Positions 47,040 through 57,832 of a DNA stretch of 64,000 nt are shown one piece after another. Source of the stretch: Pseudomonas japonica. Lineage in GTDB: Bacteria; Pseudomonadota; Gammaproteobacteria; Pseudomonadales; Pseudomonadaceae. Position 1 is the stretch's first letter. Every line of letters starts with the position of its first letter. The translations under genes were made by a program, and so were the position numbers. The DNA is taken from NCBI RefSeq assembly GCF_900188455.1, contig NZ_FZOL01000005.1, forward strand, positions 124,001 through 188,000. The letters run 5' to 3'. The notes beneath the pieces were generated by a model. That model did not search any database. It was not told the DNA's origin and saw only the letters and a list, made by a program, of their open reading frames with translations.

Positions 47040-48182
47040 GTGATCGGTTGGAAACATGCAGCAGTGCTGAGCCTGGCCATCCTGGCCGTGGGTTGCAGCA
47101 GCAACAGCAAGAAGGAACTGCCTCCGGCCGAGCTGACCAAGTTCACCGAAGAGGTGGTATTGCAGAAACAGTGGAGTCGTTCGATCGGTGACGGTCAGGG
47201 CGAAACCTTCAACATGCTGGTTCCGGCGATCGAGAACGACCGTATCTACGCGTCCGACGTCACTGGCGTGGTGATGGCCCTGGATCGCATGAACGGCGAC
47301 GTGATCTGGAAGAAGGATCTGGAACTGCCGGTCTCCGGCGCGGTCGGTGTCGGCTACGGCATGGTCCTGCTGGGCACCCTCAAGGGCGAAGTGATCGCCC
47401 TGGATTCCAGCACCGGCGAAAAGAAATGGTCGGCCCGCGTGACCAGCGAAGTGCTGGCCCCGCCCGCTACCAACGGCGACATCGTCGTGGTGCAGACCCA
47501 GGACGACCGCGTGATCGGTCTCGACGCCGCCACCGGCGACCGTCGCTGGATCTACGACAGCACCCCGGCGGTCCTCACCCTGCGTGGCACCGGTGCGCCG
47601 GTGGTGACCAACGCACTGGCGGTCGCCGGTCTGTCCAGCGGCAAGGTGGTCGCCCTGGATACCCGCAACGGCGTGCCGGTGTGGGAGCAGCGTGTCGCGA
47701 TTCCACAAGGTCGTTCGGAACTGGACCGCGTGGTCGACATCGACGGCGGCCTGCTGCTGTCGGCTGGCACCCTGTACGTCTCGACGTACCAGGGCCGCGT
47801 CGCCGGCCTCGACCTGGAAAGCGGTCGTGTCCTGTGGCAGCGCGATGCCTCCAGCTACACCGGCGTGGCCCAGGGCTTCGGCAACGTGTACGTGAGCGAG
47901 GCCTCGGGCACCGTCGAAGGGATCGACGAGCGTTCGTCCTCGGCGCTGTGGAGCAACGACCAACTGGCTCGCCGTCAACTGTCGGCGCCGGAAGTGTTCT
48001 CCAGCTACGTGGCAGTCGGTGACCTGGAAGGTTACCTGCACCTGCTGAGCCAGGTGGACGGCCGCTTCGTCGGCCGTGAGCGTATCGACAGCGACGGCCT
48101 GCGCGCCCGTCCGCTGGTCGATGGCAACATGATTTACGTGTATGGCAACAGCGGCACCCTCGAGGCGCTGACCATCAAGTAA
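47040..48182 (+). CDS. bamB: outer-membrane assembly lipoprotein BamB
   Basis: 380-aa eight-bladed PQQ-type beta-propeller, a lipoprotein of the BAM complex. The signal ends with lipobox LAVGC (Cys19). Repeated blades with DGxxYVST/ALD-TG--W patterns are visible (IALDSSTGEKKW, IGLDAATGDRRW, VALDTRNGVPVW, AGLDLESGRVLW). The start GTG at 47040 is preceded by AAAGGGG and gives the family length. It begins one base after the previous stop. Confidence 0.96.
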   Translation: MIGWKHAAVLSLAILAVGCSSNSKKELPPAELTKFTEEVVLQKQWSRSIGDGQGETFNMLVPAIENDRIYASDVTGVVMALDRMNGDVIWKKDLELPVSGAVGVGYGMVLLGTLKGEVIALDSSTGEKKWSARVTSEVLAPPATNGDIVVVQTQDDRVIGLDAATGDRRWIYDSTPAVLTLRGTGAPVVTNALAVAGLSSGKVVALDTRNGVPVWEQRVAIPQGRSELDRVVDIDGGLLLSAGTLYVSTYQGRVAGLDLESGRVLWQRDASSYTGVAQGFGNVYVSEASGTVEGIDERSSSALWSNDQLARRQLSAPEVFSSYVAVGDLEGYLHLLSQVDGRFVGRERIDSDGLRARPLVDGNMIYVYGNSGTLEALTIK

Positions 48183-48243
48183 GTCTATGCTTGGGGCCTT
48201 CGGGCCCCGGGCCGCGACGTCGTGAGACGACGCCCCAAACTCC

Positions 48244-48275
48244 GGCCGCTGCCCCGCAGCGGCCTTTGTATTTTT
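48244..48275 (+). terminator. terminator between bamB and der
   Basis: GGCCGCTGC/GCAGCGGCC is followed by TTTGTATTTTTT. Two further small palindromes (GGGGCC-TTC-GGGCCCC at about 48193 and CGTCGT-GAG-ACGACG at about 48219) precede it. Confidence 0.75.
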
Positions 48276-48299
48276 TGAATTTACGCAATGGAGAGCCGC

Positions 48300-49766
48300 A
48301 TGGTTCCCGTAATCGCCCTGGTGGGTCGCCCGAACGTCGGCAAGTCCACCATGTTCAACCGCCTGACCAAGACCCGCGATGCCATCGTCGGCGACCTCTC
48401 GGGCCTGACCCGTGACCGCCAGTACGGCGAAGCGCGCTGGCAGGGCCGTTCCTACATCCTGATCGACACCGGCGGTATCACCGGTGACGAGGCGGGCATG
48501 GACGAGAAGATGGCCGAGCAATCGCTGATGGCCATCGAAGAAGCCGACTACGTGCTGTTCCTGGTCGACGCCCGCGCCGGCCTGACCGCCGCCGACCAGA
48601 TGATCGCCGAGCACCTGCGCAAGCGGAACAAACAGTCGTTCCTGGTGGCGAACAAGATCGACAACATCGATCCGGACACCGCCCGCGCCGAATTCTCCCC
48701 GATGGGCATGGGCAACGCCATTCCGGTGGCCGGCTCGCAAGGTCGTGGCATCAATTCGCTGATGGAAATCGTCCTCGGTGACGTGCCGCGCGACCAGGAA
48801 GAAGAGTCCCTCGACGAAAACGTCGCCGAAGGCGAGGAAGCCACGCGCATCCCCGGTCCGAGCGAGAAGGACGGCATCAAGATCGCCATCATCGGCCGGC
48901 CGAACGTCGGCAAGTCGACCCTGGTCAACCGCATGCTCGGTGAAGAGCGCGTGGTGGTCTACGACCAGCCTGGCACTACCCGCGACAGCATCTACATTCC
49001 GTTCGAGCGCAACGACGAGAAATACACCCTGATCGACACCGCCGGGGTGCGCAAGCGCGGCAAGATCCACGAGGAAGTCGAGAAGTTCTCGGTGGTGAAG
49101 ACCCTGCAGGCGATCAAGGACGCCAACGTGGTGATCTTCGTCATGGATGCCCGCGAAGGCGTGGTCGACCATGACCTCAACCTGCTGGGCTTCGCCCTCG
49201 AAGCCGGTCGTGCCATCGTCATTGCCCTGAACAAGTGGGACGGCATGCAGCCGGGCGAGCGCGACTACGTGAAGACCGAGCTGGAGCGCCGGCTGTTCTT
49301 CGTCGACTTCGCCGACATCCACTTCATCTCGGCACTGCACGGCACCGGCGTCGGCAACCTGTACCAGTCGGTGCAGAACTCGTTCAAGTCGGCGGTCACC
49401 CGCTGGCCGACCAGCCGCCTGACCCAGATCCTCGAGGACGCGGTCAGCGAGCACCAGCCGCCGATGGTCAACGGTCGCCGCATCAAGCTGCGCTACGCCC
49501 ACCTCGGTGGTGCCAACCCGCCGATCATCGTGATCCACGGCAACCAGGTGGAGAAGGTTCCGCGTTCCTACTCGCGTTACCTGGAAAACACCTACCGCCG
49601 CGTGCTCAAGCTGGTCGGTACACCGATCCGCATCGAGTACAAGGGCAGTGACAACCCGTTCGAGGGCAACAAGAACACCCTCACCGACCGCCAGGTCAAC
49701 AAGAAGCGCCGGTTGATGTCGCACCACAAGAAAGCCGAGAAGAAGCGCAAGGACAAGCGCAAGTAA
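48300..49766 (+). CDS. der: ribosome biogenesis GTPase Der (EngA)
   Basis: 488-aa GTPase with two tandem G domains, needed for 50S subunit maturation. Both P-loops read GRPNVGKST (about residues 9-17 and 203-211), with DTGG/DTAG and NKID/NKWD motifs for each, and a C-terminal KH-like domain ending in a Lys-rich tail ([12 protein letters not shown]). The ATG at 48300 has GGAGAG upstream and is preferred over 48288. Confidence 0.97.
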   Translation: MVPVIALVGRPNVGKSTMFNRLTKTRDAIVGDLSGLTRDRQYGEARWQGRSYILIDTGGITGDEAGMDEKMAEQSLMAIEEADYVLFLVDARAGLTAADQMIAEHLRKRNKQSFLVANKIDNIDPDTARAEFSPMGMGNAIPVAGSQGRGINSLMEIVLGDVPRDQEEESLDENVAEGEEATRIPGPSEKDGIKIAIIGRPNVGKSTLVNRMLGEERVVVYDQPGTTRDSIYIPFERNDEKYTLIDTAGVRKRGKIHEEVEKFSVVKTLQAIKDANVVIFVMDAREGVVDHDLNLLGFALEAGRAIVIALNKWDGMQPGERDYVKTELERRLFFVDFADIHFISALHGTGVGNLYQSVQNSFKSAVTRWPTSRLTQILEDAVSEHQPPMVNGRRIKLRYAHLGGANPPIIVIHGNQVEKVPRSYSRYLENTYRRVLKLVGTPIRIEYKGSDNPFEGNKNTLTDRQVNKKRRLMSHHKKAEKKRKDKRK

Positions 49767-49774
49767 GCTCGCCG

Positions 49775-49801
49775 CGGCGCAGGGGCAAACCCTGCGCCGC
49801 A
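49775..49801 (+). terminator. hairpin after der
   Basis: GCGGCGCAGGG-GCAAA-CCCTGCGCCGC is an 11-bp perfect stem starting 8 bp after the der stop. It lacks a U tract. Confidence 0.6.
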
Positions 49802-49925
49802 AGCCTTGTTGATCCCGGTCAGCGACTCCCGACGGCCGTGTGTTACAACCTTTTTCCTGACTCGTCGATCCGCTATGCTCGATGGCTTACCGCGCCTGAG
49901 CCGGGTCCGCAGGAAAGAGGGCTTC

Positions 49926-51074
49926 ATGATCAGCAGCAAGTTGCCGAATGTCGGCACGACCATCTTCACCACCATGTCTCAACTCGCCGTGCAGACCGGC
50001 GCGTTGAACCTGTCCCAGGGGTTCCCCGACTTCAATGGTCCGCAGGCCCTGCTCGATGCGGTGGGGCGGCATGTGAGCGCCGGACACAACCAGTATTCAC
50101 CGATGACCGGGCTGCCGGCGCTGCGCCAGCAGGTGGCGGCGAAGATCGCCCGTCACTACGGCGTCAGTGTCGATGCCGATCACGAAGTGACCATCGTTCC
50201 GGGCGCCACCGAGGGCATCTTCTGTGCCATCCAGGCGGTGATCCGCGCCGGCGACGAAGTGATCGTCTTCGACCCCAGCTACGACAGCTACGAGCCTTCC
50301 GTGGAACTGGCCGGTGGCCGCTGCGTGCATGTGCAGCTGGACCCGGTCGATTTCAGCATCGACTGGCAGAAGTTCAGCGATGCCCTGAGTGCGAAGACGC
50401 GCATGGTCATCATCAACTCGCCGCACAACCCCAGTGGCGCGTTGATTACCCGTGCCGACCTGGACCAGTTGGCGGCGCTGATCGCCGAGCGCGATATCTA
50501 CCTGATCAGCGACGAGGTCTATGAGCACCTGGTGTTCGACGGCGTCGCCCACGCCAGCGTGCTGAGCCATGAAGCGCTGTATCAGCGTGCCTTCGTGGTC
50601 AGCTCGTTCGGCAAGACCTACCACGTCACCGGCTGGAAGACCGGCTATGTGATCGCGCCGCCGGCCCTGAGCGCCGAGCTGCGCAAGGTCCACCAGTACG
50701 TCAACTTCTGCGGGGTGACCCCCTTGCAGTGGGCGCTGGCTGACTTCATGGCCAGTCATCCCGAGCATATCGACGAGCTGCCGGCTTTCTACCAGGCCAA
50801 GCGCGACCTGTTCTGCGATCTGCTGACGCCGTCGCGCTTCCGCTTCCGCCGCTCGCCGGGCACCTATTTCCAGTTGGTCGACTACTCGGCGATTCGCCCG
50901 GACCTGAACGACGTCGACATGGCCCTGTGGCTGACCCGCGAGCATGGCGTGGCGACCATTCCGGTGTCGGTGTTCTACCAGCAGCCCATTCCCGAACAGC
51001 GCCTGGTGCGCCTGTGTTTCGCCAAACGCGAGGAGACGCTGCGCGAGGCAGCGGAAAAACTATGCGCGATCTGA
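49926..51074 (+). CDS. methionine/glutamine aminotransferase (YbdL-like)
   Basis: 382-aa class I/II PLP aminotransferase. The PLP lysine is Lys230 in SSFGKTYHVTGWKTGY. The NSPHNPSG stretch and YLISDEVYEHL are also typical. It is closest in pattern to E. coli YbdL and glutamine transaminase K, which form methionine from 2-keto-4-methylthiobutyrate using glutamine as donor. The next gene, overlapping by 13 bp, is an omega-amidase that removes the alpha-ketoglutaramate product, which supports this assignment. Confidence 0.85.
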   Translation: MISSKLPNVGTTIFTTMSQLAVQTGALNLSQGFPDFNGPQALLDAVGRHVSAGHNQYSPMTGLPALRQQVAAKIARHYGVSVDADHEVTIVPGATEGIFCAIQAVIRAGDEVIVFDPSYDSYEPSVELAGGRCVHVQLDPVDFSIDWQKFSDALSAKTRMVIINSPHNPSGALITRADLDQLAALIAERDIYLISDEVYEHLVFDGVAHASVLSHEALYQRAFVVSSFGKTYHVTGWKTGYVIAPPALSAELRKVHQYVNFCGVTPLQWALADFMASHPEHIDELPAFYQAKRDLFCDLLTPSRFRFRRSPGTYFQLVDYSAIRPDLNDVDMALWLTREHGVATIPVSVFYQQPIPEQRLVRLCFAKREETLREAAEKLCAI

Positions 51075-51853
51075 GCAGCCTGCCCAACCTGAGCGTTGCC
51101 CTGGTCCAGACCAGCCTGATCTGGCAGGACCGCCAGGCCAACTACGAACACTTCGAAACCCTGCTCGACCAGGCCCGCGGCGCCGATCTGGTGATCCTGC
51201 CGGAGATGTTCACCACCGGGTTCTCCATGGAGTCCGAGCGTCTGGCCGAGCCGGAGAACGGTCCGACCTATGCCTGGCTCAAGGCCCAGGCCAAGCGGAT
51301 CGACGCGGTGATCACCGGCAGCGTGATCATCCAGGCCGCTGACGGCAGCCATCGCAACCGCCTGCTCTGGGCGCGCCCGGACGGCGAGATCCTGCATTAC
51401 GACAAGCGCCACCTGTTCCGCATGGCGGGCGAGCACAAGCACTACACCCCGGGCGAGCGCCAGGTGCAGTTCGAGCTCAAGGGCTGGCGGGTGCGTCCGC
51501 TGATCTGCTACGACCTGCGTTTCCCGGTGTGGAGCCGTGATGCCCAGGACACCGATCTGCTGCTGTACACCGCGAACTGGCCGGCGGCGCGACGCCAGCA
51601 CTGGAATCGTCTGCTGCCGGCGCGGGGGATCGAGAACCTGTGCTACGTGGCGGCGGTGAACCGGGTGGGCACCGATGGCAAGGGCTTTGCTTACACCGGC
51701 GACAGCCAGGTTCTCGACTTCCAGGGCGAAAGCCTGCTGAGCGCGGGGGAGGCGGACGGGGTGTTTACCGTGGTGCTGAAAGCGGCGGAGCTGGCGGCTT
51801 ACCGGACGAAGTTTCCGGCCAACCTGGATGCCGATAGTTTCGAATTGCACTGA
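51062..51853 (+). CDS. omega-amidase / nitrilase-family hydrolase (YafV/Nit2-like)
   Basis: 263-aa carbon-nitrogen hydrolase. The Glu-Lys-Cys triad is Glu48 (LPEMF), Lys115 (YDKRHLF) and Cys149 (ICYDLRFP). Omega-amidase hydrolyses alpha-ketoglutaramate to 2-oxoglutarate and ammonia. The start overlaps the aminotransferase end, so the two are coupled; together they drive keto-acid transamination with glutamine to completion. Length is normal for YafV. Confidence 0.88.
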   Translation: MRDLSSLPNLSVALVQTSLIWQDRQANYEHFETLLDQARGADLVILPEMFTTGFSMESERLAEPENGPTYAWLKAQAKRIDAVITGSVIIQAADGSHRNRLLWARPDGEILHYDKRHLFRMAGEHKHYTPGERQVQFELKGWRVRPLICYDLRFPVWSRDAQDTDLLLYTANWPAARRQHWNRLLPARGIENLCYVAAVNRVGTDGKGFAYTGDSQVLDFQGESLLSAGEADGVFTVVLKAAELAAYRTKFPANLDADSFELH

Positions 51854-51875
51854 TGTGATTGCGGCGTGACCGGGT

Positions 51876-51980
51876 TGTAGGAGCGTGGCTTGCCCGCGAA
51901 GGACCGCGCCAGCGGTCCCAGACCTCACCGCTATCAGGGACCGCTGGCGCGGTCCTTCGCAGGCAAGCCAGCTCCTACAG
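51876..51980. repeat. inverted pair of REP elements
   Basis: Two REP heads (TGTAGGAGC-TGGCTTGCC type) face each other, with an inner inverted pair GGACCGCGCCAGCGGTCC / GGGACCGCTGGCGCGGTCC around a short centre. The layout equals that at 32.1 kb. Confidence 0.9.
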
Positions 51981-51994
51981 GAGTCAGGCGGCGG

Positions 51995-54550
51995 TCAGTA
52001 GACATCCCGCCGATAACGCCCGTCCTCGATCAACTGCTCGATCTTCGCCCTGCCCAGCAACTCATCGAGCGCGGCATCCACACCACCGGCCATGCCCTGC
52101 AGGCTGCCGCAGACATAGATCGACGCACCCTGGTTCAGCCAGTGCAGCAGCTTGCCCGCCTGCTCGCGCAACAGGTCCTGGACATACACCTTGTCCGCCT
52201 GGTCCCGCGAGAACGCCAGGTCCAGGCGCGCCAGGTCGCCGCTGTCCAGCCAGCCCTGCAACTCGTCACCACAGAGGAAGTCCTGCTGGCGATTGCGCTC
52301 GCCGAACAGCAGCCAGTTGCGCTGTTCGCCGCTGGCAATACGCGCCTTGAGCAGGCTGCGCAGACCGGCCAGGCCGGTGCCGTTGCCGATCAGGATCATC
52401 GGCGCCGGCTCCGCCGGCAGATGGAAACCGCTGTTGCGGCGCAGACGCAGGCTCACCGTGCCGCCCAGCACCATGTGTTCGGTCAGCCAGCCGGAGCCAA
52501 GGCCGAGCGATCCGTCTGGGTGCCGTTCCTGGCGCACGATCAGTTCCAGCACGCCATCGGCGGCGATCGAGGCGATGGAGTATTCGCGGGCATCCAGCGC
52601 AATCAGCGCGTCCACCAGCGCCTGGGCGTGCAGGCCGACCAGATGCTCACGGCTGACCGGCAACTGGCGGCTGGCCAGGGCCACGGACAGCGGTTCTTGC
52701 AGACCATCCACCTGCACCGGCGTGGCGGCATCCAGGCCAAGGCCCTTGAGGAACTGCTCGATCCGCTGTGGCGCCTGACGCGGCAGGATCTCCACCAGAT
52801 CACCGGCATCCCATTGCACCGGGGACGGCGGATTCAGGCCAAGGAGGAACACCGGCTGACCCTGGCTGCCGGGGTTGAGCAGGTCGCGGCGACCCAGGGT
52901 CCAGGCCTCGAAGGTCGGTGCCTGCCAGGCCGGTACCGTGCTGCTGCCACTCAGTTCGGCCAGTTGCTGCTGCCAGCGCTGCAGCGCCAGCGGGTCGGCG
53001 CTGTCCACCTCCACCGGGGCGAAACGGGCGCGGGCGCCGCGCTCGCCGAGCCAGGCGTCGAGGCGGCGGGCGAAGCCGCAGAAATGTGGGTACTGGCGAT
53101 CGCCGAGGGCGAGCAGGGCGTAGTCCAGGTCACCCAGGGCCCACGGCTGGCCGAGCACCTTGCGCTCGAAACCGCGGGCACTGTCGGGCGCTTCGCCGTC
53201 GCCGAAGGTACTGACCACGAACAGCGCACGCTGGCTCTGACGCAAGTCCTCTTCGCTCAGGCTGGCCAGCGACCGCACCCGCACCGGCAGCCCGGCGGCC
53301 TGCAATTGCCCGGCGCTCTGCCAGGCCAGTTGCTCGGCGAAACCGCTCTGGCTGGCGAAGCCCACCAGCCAGCCATTGTGCTGATCGCCAGACGGATTCA
53401 GCGCGCCACGCGCGGCGCGGACCTGGCGTTTCTTGCGCCGGCGATCGAGGTACAGCAGCCAGCCGGTGACGAAGAACAGCGGCATGGTCAGGCTGGCGAG
53501 GGTGACGATGATTCGTCCCGGCAGGCCGAAATAGCTGCCCACGTGCAGCGCGTAGACGCTGGTCAGCAACTGCGCCTTGAACGACTTGTCGGTGTACACC
53601 TCCTGACGCTTCACCTGGCCGGTGGCCGGATCGATGGTCAGGCTGTTGAGGGCGCGCTCGTGGGCGGCATCGTCGAGCAGATAGAAGAGCGTCGCCGGCT
53701 GGCCGCCGACCGGCGGCAGACGCAGGTTGTAGGCGGCGAGGCCGGGCCCCGCGGCTTTCTGCAGGCTGGCCCAGATGGCGTCGTAGTCGACCACCAGCGC
53801 CGGTGCGTTCGGGTCGGCCTTGGGTGGACCGCCACGTCCGCCGCGCCCTTCGCCGCGTTTCTGTTCCTGGCCGGTTGCCGGTTTGTCCGCCAGCAGCTTG
53901 CTGAGGCCTTCGCGATACCACTCGTAGGACCAGAACAGCCCGGTCAGGGCGAACAGCAGATAGAACAGCAGGCACCAGGTGCCGAACACCGCATGCAGGT
54001 CCCAGTTGAAGGCGCGGCCTTTCTTGGCCCAGTCGAGGGTCAGCCAGGTGCGCCAGTTCAGCGCCTGGCGCGGCCAGCGCAGGTACAGCCCGGAGAGGCA
54101 GAAGAACACCAGCAGCAGGGTGCAGGCGCCGGTGATCTGCCGGCCGGTATCGCCGATGGCGAGGAAGCGGTGCAGGTTGAGCATCAGGTTGAAGAAGCCG
54201 AGACCGCTCACATCGCCCTGGAACTCGCCGGTATAGGGATCGACATAGCGCAGCTGACCGCGGCGCTCTCCCGGTGGCGGGGTGAAGAACACGCGGGCGG
54301 CGGCGTCGCTGTGGGTCTCGACCCAGAGCATGGCGACCTTCTTGCCCTCGCTCGCCTCGACCCGCCGCACCAGCTCGGCCGGCGGCAACACGCCGCTGTC
54401 GCGGACCTGGACCTTGAGGACCTGCGGGTTGATCGCCCGGAGGATCTCGTCCTGGAACGAATAGGCCGCCCCGGTGATGCCCATCAGTGCAAGCACCAGG
54501 CCGGCGGTGATACCGAAGAACCAGTGCAGTTGGAACAACGTCTTTTTCAC
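51995..54550 (-). CDS. PepSY-TM / flavodoxin / FAD-NAD(P)H reductase fusion
   Basis: 851-aa inner-membrane flavoprotein. Residues about 1-385 are a PepSY-associated region with four membrane helices (first [20 protein letters not shown]; last near [18 protein letters not shown]). Next comes a flavodoxin-like FMN domain (about 390-530, [14 protein letters not shown] and [10 protein letters not shown]). A FAD/NAD(P)H reductase module of the CysJ type follows (about 540-851, [15 protein letters not shown] and YVCGSLQGM). It is the counterpart of P. aeruginosa PA4513, next to piuA, and probably reduces ferric siderophores or periplasmic iron. The GTG at 54550 has AGGTGG eight bases upstream. Confidence 0.88.
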   Translation of the reverse strand: MKKTLFQLHWFFGITAGLVLALMGITGAAYSFQDEILRAINPQVLKVQVRDSGVLPPAELVRRVEASEGKKVAMLWVETHSDAAARVFFTPPPGERRGQLRYVDPYTGEFQGDVSGLGFFNLMLNLHRFLAIGDTGRQITGACTLLLVFFCLSGLYLRWPRQALNWRTWLTLDWAKKGRAFNWDLHAVFGTWCLLFYLLFALTGLFWSYEWYREGLSKLLADKPATGQEQKRGEGRGGRGGPPKADPNAPALVVDYDAIWASLQKAAGPGLAAYNLRLPPVGGQPATLFYLLDDAAHERALNSLTIDPATGQVKRQEVYTDKSFKAQLLTSVYALHVGSYFGLPGRIIVTLASLTMPLFFVTGWLLYLDRRRKKRQVRAARGALNPSGDQHNGWLVGFASQSGFAEQLAWQSAGQLQAAGLPVRVRSLASLSEEDLRQSQRALFVVSTFGDGEAPDSARGFERKVLGQPWALGDLDYALLALGDRQYPHFCGFARRLDAWLGERGARARFAPVEVDSADPLALQRWQQQLAELSGSSTVPAWQAPTFEAWTLGRRDLLNPGSQGQPVFLLGLNPPSPVQWDAGDLVEILPRQAPQRIEQFLKGLGLDAATPVQVDGLQEPLSVALASRQLPVSREHLVGLHAQALVDALIALDAREYSIASIAADGVLELIVRQERHPDGSLGLGSGWLTEHMVLGGTVSLRLRRNSGFHLPAEPAPMILIGNGTGLAGLRSLLKARIASGEQRNWLLFGERNRQQDFLCGDELQGWLDSGDLARLDLAFSRDQADKVYVQDLLREQAGKLLHWLNQGASIYVCGSLQGMAGGVDAALDELLGRAKIEQLIEDGRYRRDVY

Positions 54551-54577
54551 CACAGCGACCACCTAGTCGTTACAGGG

Positions 54578-54597
54578 AATGCGAATTGATTCGCCTA
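54578..54597 (-). promoter_or_regulatory. Fur box before the PepSY/flavoreductase gene
   Basis: AATGCGAATTGATTCGCCTA is palindromic around GCGAAT-TG-ATTCGC, a recognised Fur-box form in pseudomonads. It is located about 30 bp upstream of the gene's start. Confidence 0.7.
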
Positions 54598-54616
54598 TTA
54601 TGCCTTGATACACAAA

Positions 54617-54644
54617 AGCCCCGCTCACCTGAGTGAGCGGGGCT
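54617..54644 (-). terminator. terminator of piuA
   Basis: AGCCCCGCTCAC-CTGA-GTGAGCGGGGCT is a 12-bp perfect stem followed on the minus strand by TTTTGTG. It lies 17 bp after the piuA stop. Confidence 0.9.
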
Positions 54645-54660
54645 GGAGCCGTCAGCGACC

Positions 54661-56940
54661 TCAGAAGTGGAAGCTGGTGGTCAGCAGGGCGGTGCGTCCA
54701 GCGGCCTGGTTGGCGAAGTGCGCGGCGTAGGCCTTGTCGTAGTAGACCTCGTCGGTCAGGTTCTGCACGTTGAGCTGCAGGTCGACATTCTTCGTCAGCT
54801 TGTAGCTGGCCATGGCGTCGTAGCGCACGTAGGACGGCACGTAGACGGTGTTGTTCACATCACCCCAGACATCGTCGACATAGAACGCGCCACCACCCAG
54901 GGTCAGCTTGTCGGTCACGTCGTAGGTGGTCCACAGGCTGAAGCTGTGCTTCGGCGTGTTCGGCAGTTCGTTGCCCTTGGCCGGGTTCGGACCGGCGGTC
55001 ACGACCCCGCTGCGGCCGGCCAGGCCCGGATCCACGGCTTCGCTCTTGAGGTAGCTGTAGCCGGCGAAGACCTGCCATTTGTCGGTGAGCTTGCCGCTGG
55101 CACCCAGTTCGATACCGTCGACACGGGTGGTGCCGGCGTTCTGGTAGGTGTTGTTGGACACCAGGATGCGGGTGTTTTCCTTCTCGGTGCGGAAGATCGC
55201 CGCGGTCAGGGCGACACGGTTGTGGAACACGTCCCACTTGGTGCCGATCTCGTAGTTCTTGGTGGTTTCCGGTTCGAGGTCGCTGACCAGGGTGCTGTTG
55301 CCCGGGGTCAGTGGGTTAGGCTCGGCGCCGTCGACCAGGCCGCCTGGCGGGGTGGCCGAGGTGGCGAAGGAGGTATAGATGCTGCCGTTCTCGGCCGGCT
55401 TCCACACCAGGCCCGCCTGCCAGCTCCAGAAGTGGCTGTTGTTGGTGGCCTTGCCGGTGGTGCTGCTCTTCGCGGTGGTGTCGAAGGCGTCGTAGCGGGT
55501 GCCGAGGTTCAACTGCCATTGCGGGTCCAGCTCGATGGTGTCGAAGGCATAGGCCGCGCGGGTGGTGGAGTCGGTATCGGTGACGCTGGCGTAGTTGCGC
55601 TTGACGGTGCCGGTCCACGGATCGTTCGGATTCGGATTCGCCAGCGAGGTGCAATACGGACGGGTGCCTGGCCGGCAGGTCAGTTTGCTGTTCGGGGTGA
55701 CCGTGTAGCTGCTGGTCATGGTGTCTTCCTGGGTGAATTCGATACCGGTCGAGTAGCTGTGCTTGAAGCCCAGCGCCTGGAATTCACCGAACAGGTCGGT
55801 CTGGTTGGTGGTGGTGGCGGTGTTGCTGATCCGCGTATTGGCCCGGCGCCATACGGTGCCGTACTGGCTGACGTTGTGGGCGCTGTCGTCGGGCTGGGTC
55901 AGCACGTAGTCCTGGCCGGTGTTGCCGTGGCGCAGGGTGTTCTTCAGGGTCATCGAGTCGTTGATGTCGTGTTCGATGCTGATGGTGCTGATGTCCGCGC
56001 GGGTCTTGCGGAAGTCGCGGCCCTTCAGGCCATAGAAGTTGCTGCTGTCGCCGCCGTCGTCCGGTTTGTCGTGGACGTGTGGAGCCGTGGCGCCGGCCAG
56101 CTTGTAGCCGTAGGGAATGCCCGAGTCCGGCAGGTCGTCGCTTTCCAGGTGGTAGTAGTTCAGGTTGACCCGGGTCGGGGTGCCGAGACCGAAGGTCACC
56201 GACGGCGCCACGCCCCAGCGGTCGTAGTCGATCGAGTCGCGCCCGGCCACGTTCTGCTCGTGGCTCATCAGGTTCAGTCGGAACGCCGCGGTGTCGAGGA
56301 ACTGGCGGTTGACGTCGAGGGTGTAGCGACGGGTCTGGTCGGAGCCATAGGTGAAGGCGCCGTTGGTGAAGTCGGCCTGTTTCGGCGCCTTGCTCACCAG
56401 GTTGAGGCTGCCGCCGGCGGCGCCACGACCGTTGATGGCCGAGTTCGGGCCCTTGCTGACCTCGATGGATTCCACGGCGAAGATTTCCCGGGTCTGCGCG
56501 CCGGTGTCGCGCACGCCGTCGATCGAGGTGTCGCCCTGGGCGTCGAAGCCGCGGATGAACGGACGGTCACCCTGCGGGTTGCCGCCTTCGCCGGCACCGA
56601 AGGTGATGCCCGGTACGGTACGCAGGGCGTCCTGCAGCGAGACGGCGCCGGTGTCCTTGAGGACCTGTTGCGGAATCACGGTGACCGAGCGCGGCGTGTC
56701 CACCAGCGGCGCGGTGTATTTCTGCGAGGAAGCCTTTTCCACCTTGTAGTCGGTGCTGGCCTGTTCGGCCTGGCCGGTGACGCTGGTGGCGTCGAGGGCG
56801 ATCGAACCGTCCTTGCTGGCAGGCACGGGCTCGTCGGCCCAGGCCATGTGCGCGGCGGACGTTGCGGTGAGCGCGACACCGATGGCGGATGCGAGCAAGC
56901 GCGGTGAACTGACAGTGGCTGGTACGAATTGACGCGACAT
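54661..56940 (-). CDS. piuA: TonB-dependent siderophore (catecholate-type) receptor PiuA
   Basis: 759-aa outer-membrane receptor. A signal peptide (MSRQFVPATV start, cleaved near AWADEP) is followed directly by a plug with PLVDTPRSVTVIPQQVLKDTG and PFIRGFDAQGD, without a signalling domain, then a barrel ending TTSFHF. Pattern and context (PA4513-like gene after it, piuC before it) identify it as PiuA. In P. aeruginosa this receptor takes up ferric catecholate compounds. The ATG at 56940 follows GGGAGGGGG. Confidence 0.92.
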   Translation of the reverse strand: MSRQFVPATVSSPRLLASAIGVALTATSAAHMAWADEPVPASKDGSIALDATSVTGQAEQASTDYKVEKASSQKYTAPLVDTPRSVTVIPQQVLKDTGAVSLQDALRTVPGITFGAGEGGNPQGDRPFIRGFDAQGDTSIDGVRDTGAQTREIFAVESIEVSKGPNSAINGRGAAGGSLNLVSKAPKQADFTNGAFTYGSDQTRRYTLDVNRQFLDTAAFRLNLMSHEQNVAGRDSIDYDRWGVAPSVTFGLGTPTRVNLNYYHLESDDLPDSGIPYGYKLAGATAPHVHDKPDDGGDSSNFYGLKGRDFRKTRADISTISIEHDINDSMTLKNTLRHGNTGQDYVLTQPDDSAHNVSQYGTVWRRANTRISNTATTTNQTDLFGEFQALGFKHSYSTGIEFTQEDTMTSSYTVTPNSKLTCRPGTRPYCTSLANPNPNDPWTGTVKRNYASVTDTDSTTRAAYAFDTIELDPQWQLNLGTRYDAFDTTAKSSTTGKATNNSHFWSWQAGLVWKPAENGSIYTSFATSATPPGGLVDGAEPNPLTPGNSTLVSDLEPETTKNYEIGTKWDVFHNRVALTAAIFRTEKENTRILVSNNTYQNAGTTRVDGIELGASGKLTDKWQVFAGYSYLKSEAVDPGLAGRSGVVTAGPNPAKGNELPNTPKHSFSLWTTYDVTDKLTLGGGAFYVDDVWGDVNNTVYVPSYVRYDAMASYKLTKNVDLQLNVQNLTDEVYYDKAYAAHFANQAAGRTALLTTSFHF

Positions 56941-57007
56941 CAGGTGGACCCCCTCCCAAGGTTTCGAGGGGGCGGAATATAAGAGCAAGTGATTGGCAGT
57001 CACAATT

Positions 57008-57026
57008 GATAAAGACTTGCATTTAC
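57008..57026 (-). promoter_or_regulatory. possible Fur box in the piuA-piuC intergenic region
   Basis: GATAAAGACTTGCATTTAC matches the 19-bp Fur consensus at 12 positions and lies about 70 bp before the piuA start, and also upstream of divergent piuC. The match is moderate. Confidence 0.45.
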
Positions 57027-57148
57027 ATTCTTTACACCTTTGTCAGGGAATTTTGTCGCGGATCAATGTCCGCCCCTCGGATGGGGCTTGTGGCTACTGG
57101 ATAAGAATCAATACCATTGGCATCTTTCCCATCAGGTGCCAGATCGCC

Positions 57149-57829
57149 ATGCTTTTACACATTCCCGGCCTGTTCAACCGCGAGGAAGTGCTGCGCATCC
57201 GCGAGGCACTGGAGAAGACCGATTGGGCCGACGGCAAGATCACCGCGGGCTACCAGTCGGCCAAGGCCAAGCACAACCTGCAGTTGCCGGAGGCCCATCC
57301 GCTGGCCAAGGAAATCGGCACGGCGATGCTCGAACGGCTGTGGAGCAATCCGCGGTTCATGTCCGCGGCGCTGCCGCACAAGGTGTTTCCGCCGCTGATC
57401 AATTGCTATCGCGAAGGCGGCAGCTTCGGCTTCCATATCGACAATGCCGTGCGCCAGCCGCGCGGCAGCGTGGAACGGGTGCGTACCGACCTGTCCTCGA
57501 CGCTGTTCTTCAGCGACCCGGAGGACTACGACGGCGGTGAGCTGGAAATCCAGGACACCTACGGCATGCAGCGGGTCAAGCTGGCGGCCGGGGACCTGGT
57601 GCTGTATCCGGGCACCAGCCTGCATCGGGTCAACCCGGTGACCCGTGGCGCGCGTTACGCGGCGTTCTTCTGGACGCAGAGCCTGGTTCGCGAGGACAGC
57701 CAGCGCGCCCTGCTGTTCGAGATGGACAACGCGATCCAGCAACTGACCGCCGACGTGCCGGAGCATCCGTCCCTGCTGCAGCTCACCGGCACCTATCACA
57801 ATCTGCTGCGGCGCTGGGTCGAGGTCTGA
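57149..57829 (+). CDS. piuC: Fe2+-dependent dioxygenase PiuC (PKHD-type hydroxylase)
   Basis: 226-aa 2-oxoglutarate/Fe(II) dioxygenase. The iron triad is His96-x-Asp98 (GFHIDNA) and His159 (TSLHRVNP), with the 2-oxoglutarate arginine at Arg169 (GARYAAFFW). Length equals the P. aeruginosa PiuC. It is divergent from the PiuA receptor gene and associated with iron uptake; its substrate is not known. The next gene starts 3 bp after the stop. Confidence 0.95.
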   Translation: MLLHIPGLFNREEVLRIREALEKTDWADGKITAGYQSAKAKHNLQLPEAHPLAKEIGTAMLERLWSNPRFMSAALPHKVFPPLINCYREGGSFGFHIDNAVRQPRGSVERVRTDLSSTLFFSDPEDYDGGELEIQDTYGMQRVKLAAGDLVLYPGTSLHRVNPVTRGARYAAFFWTQSLVREDSQRALLFEMDNAIQQLTADVPEHPSLLQLTGTYHNLLRRWVEV

Positions 57830-57832
57830 GGC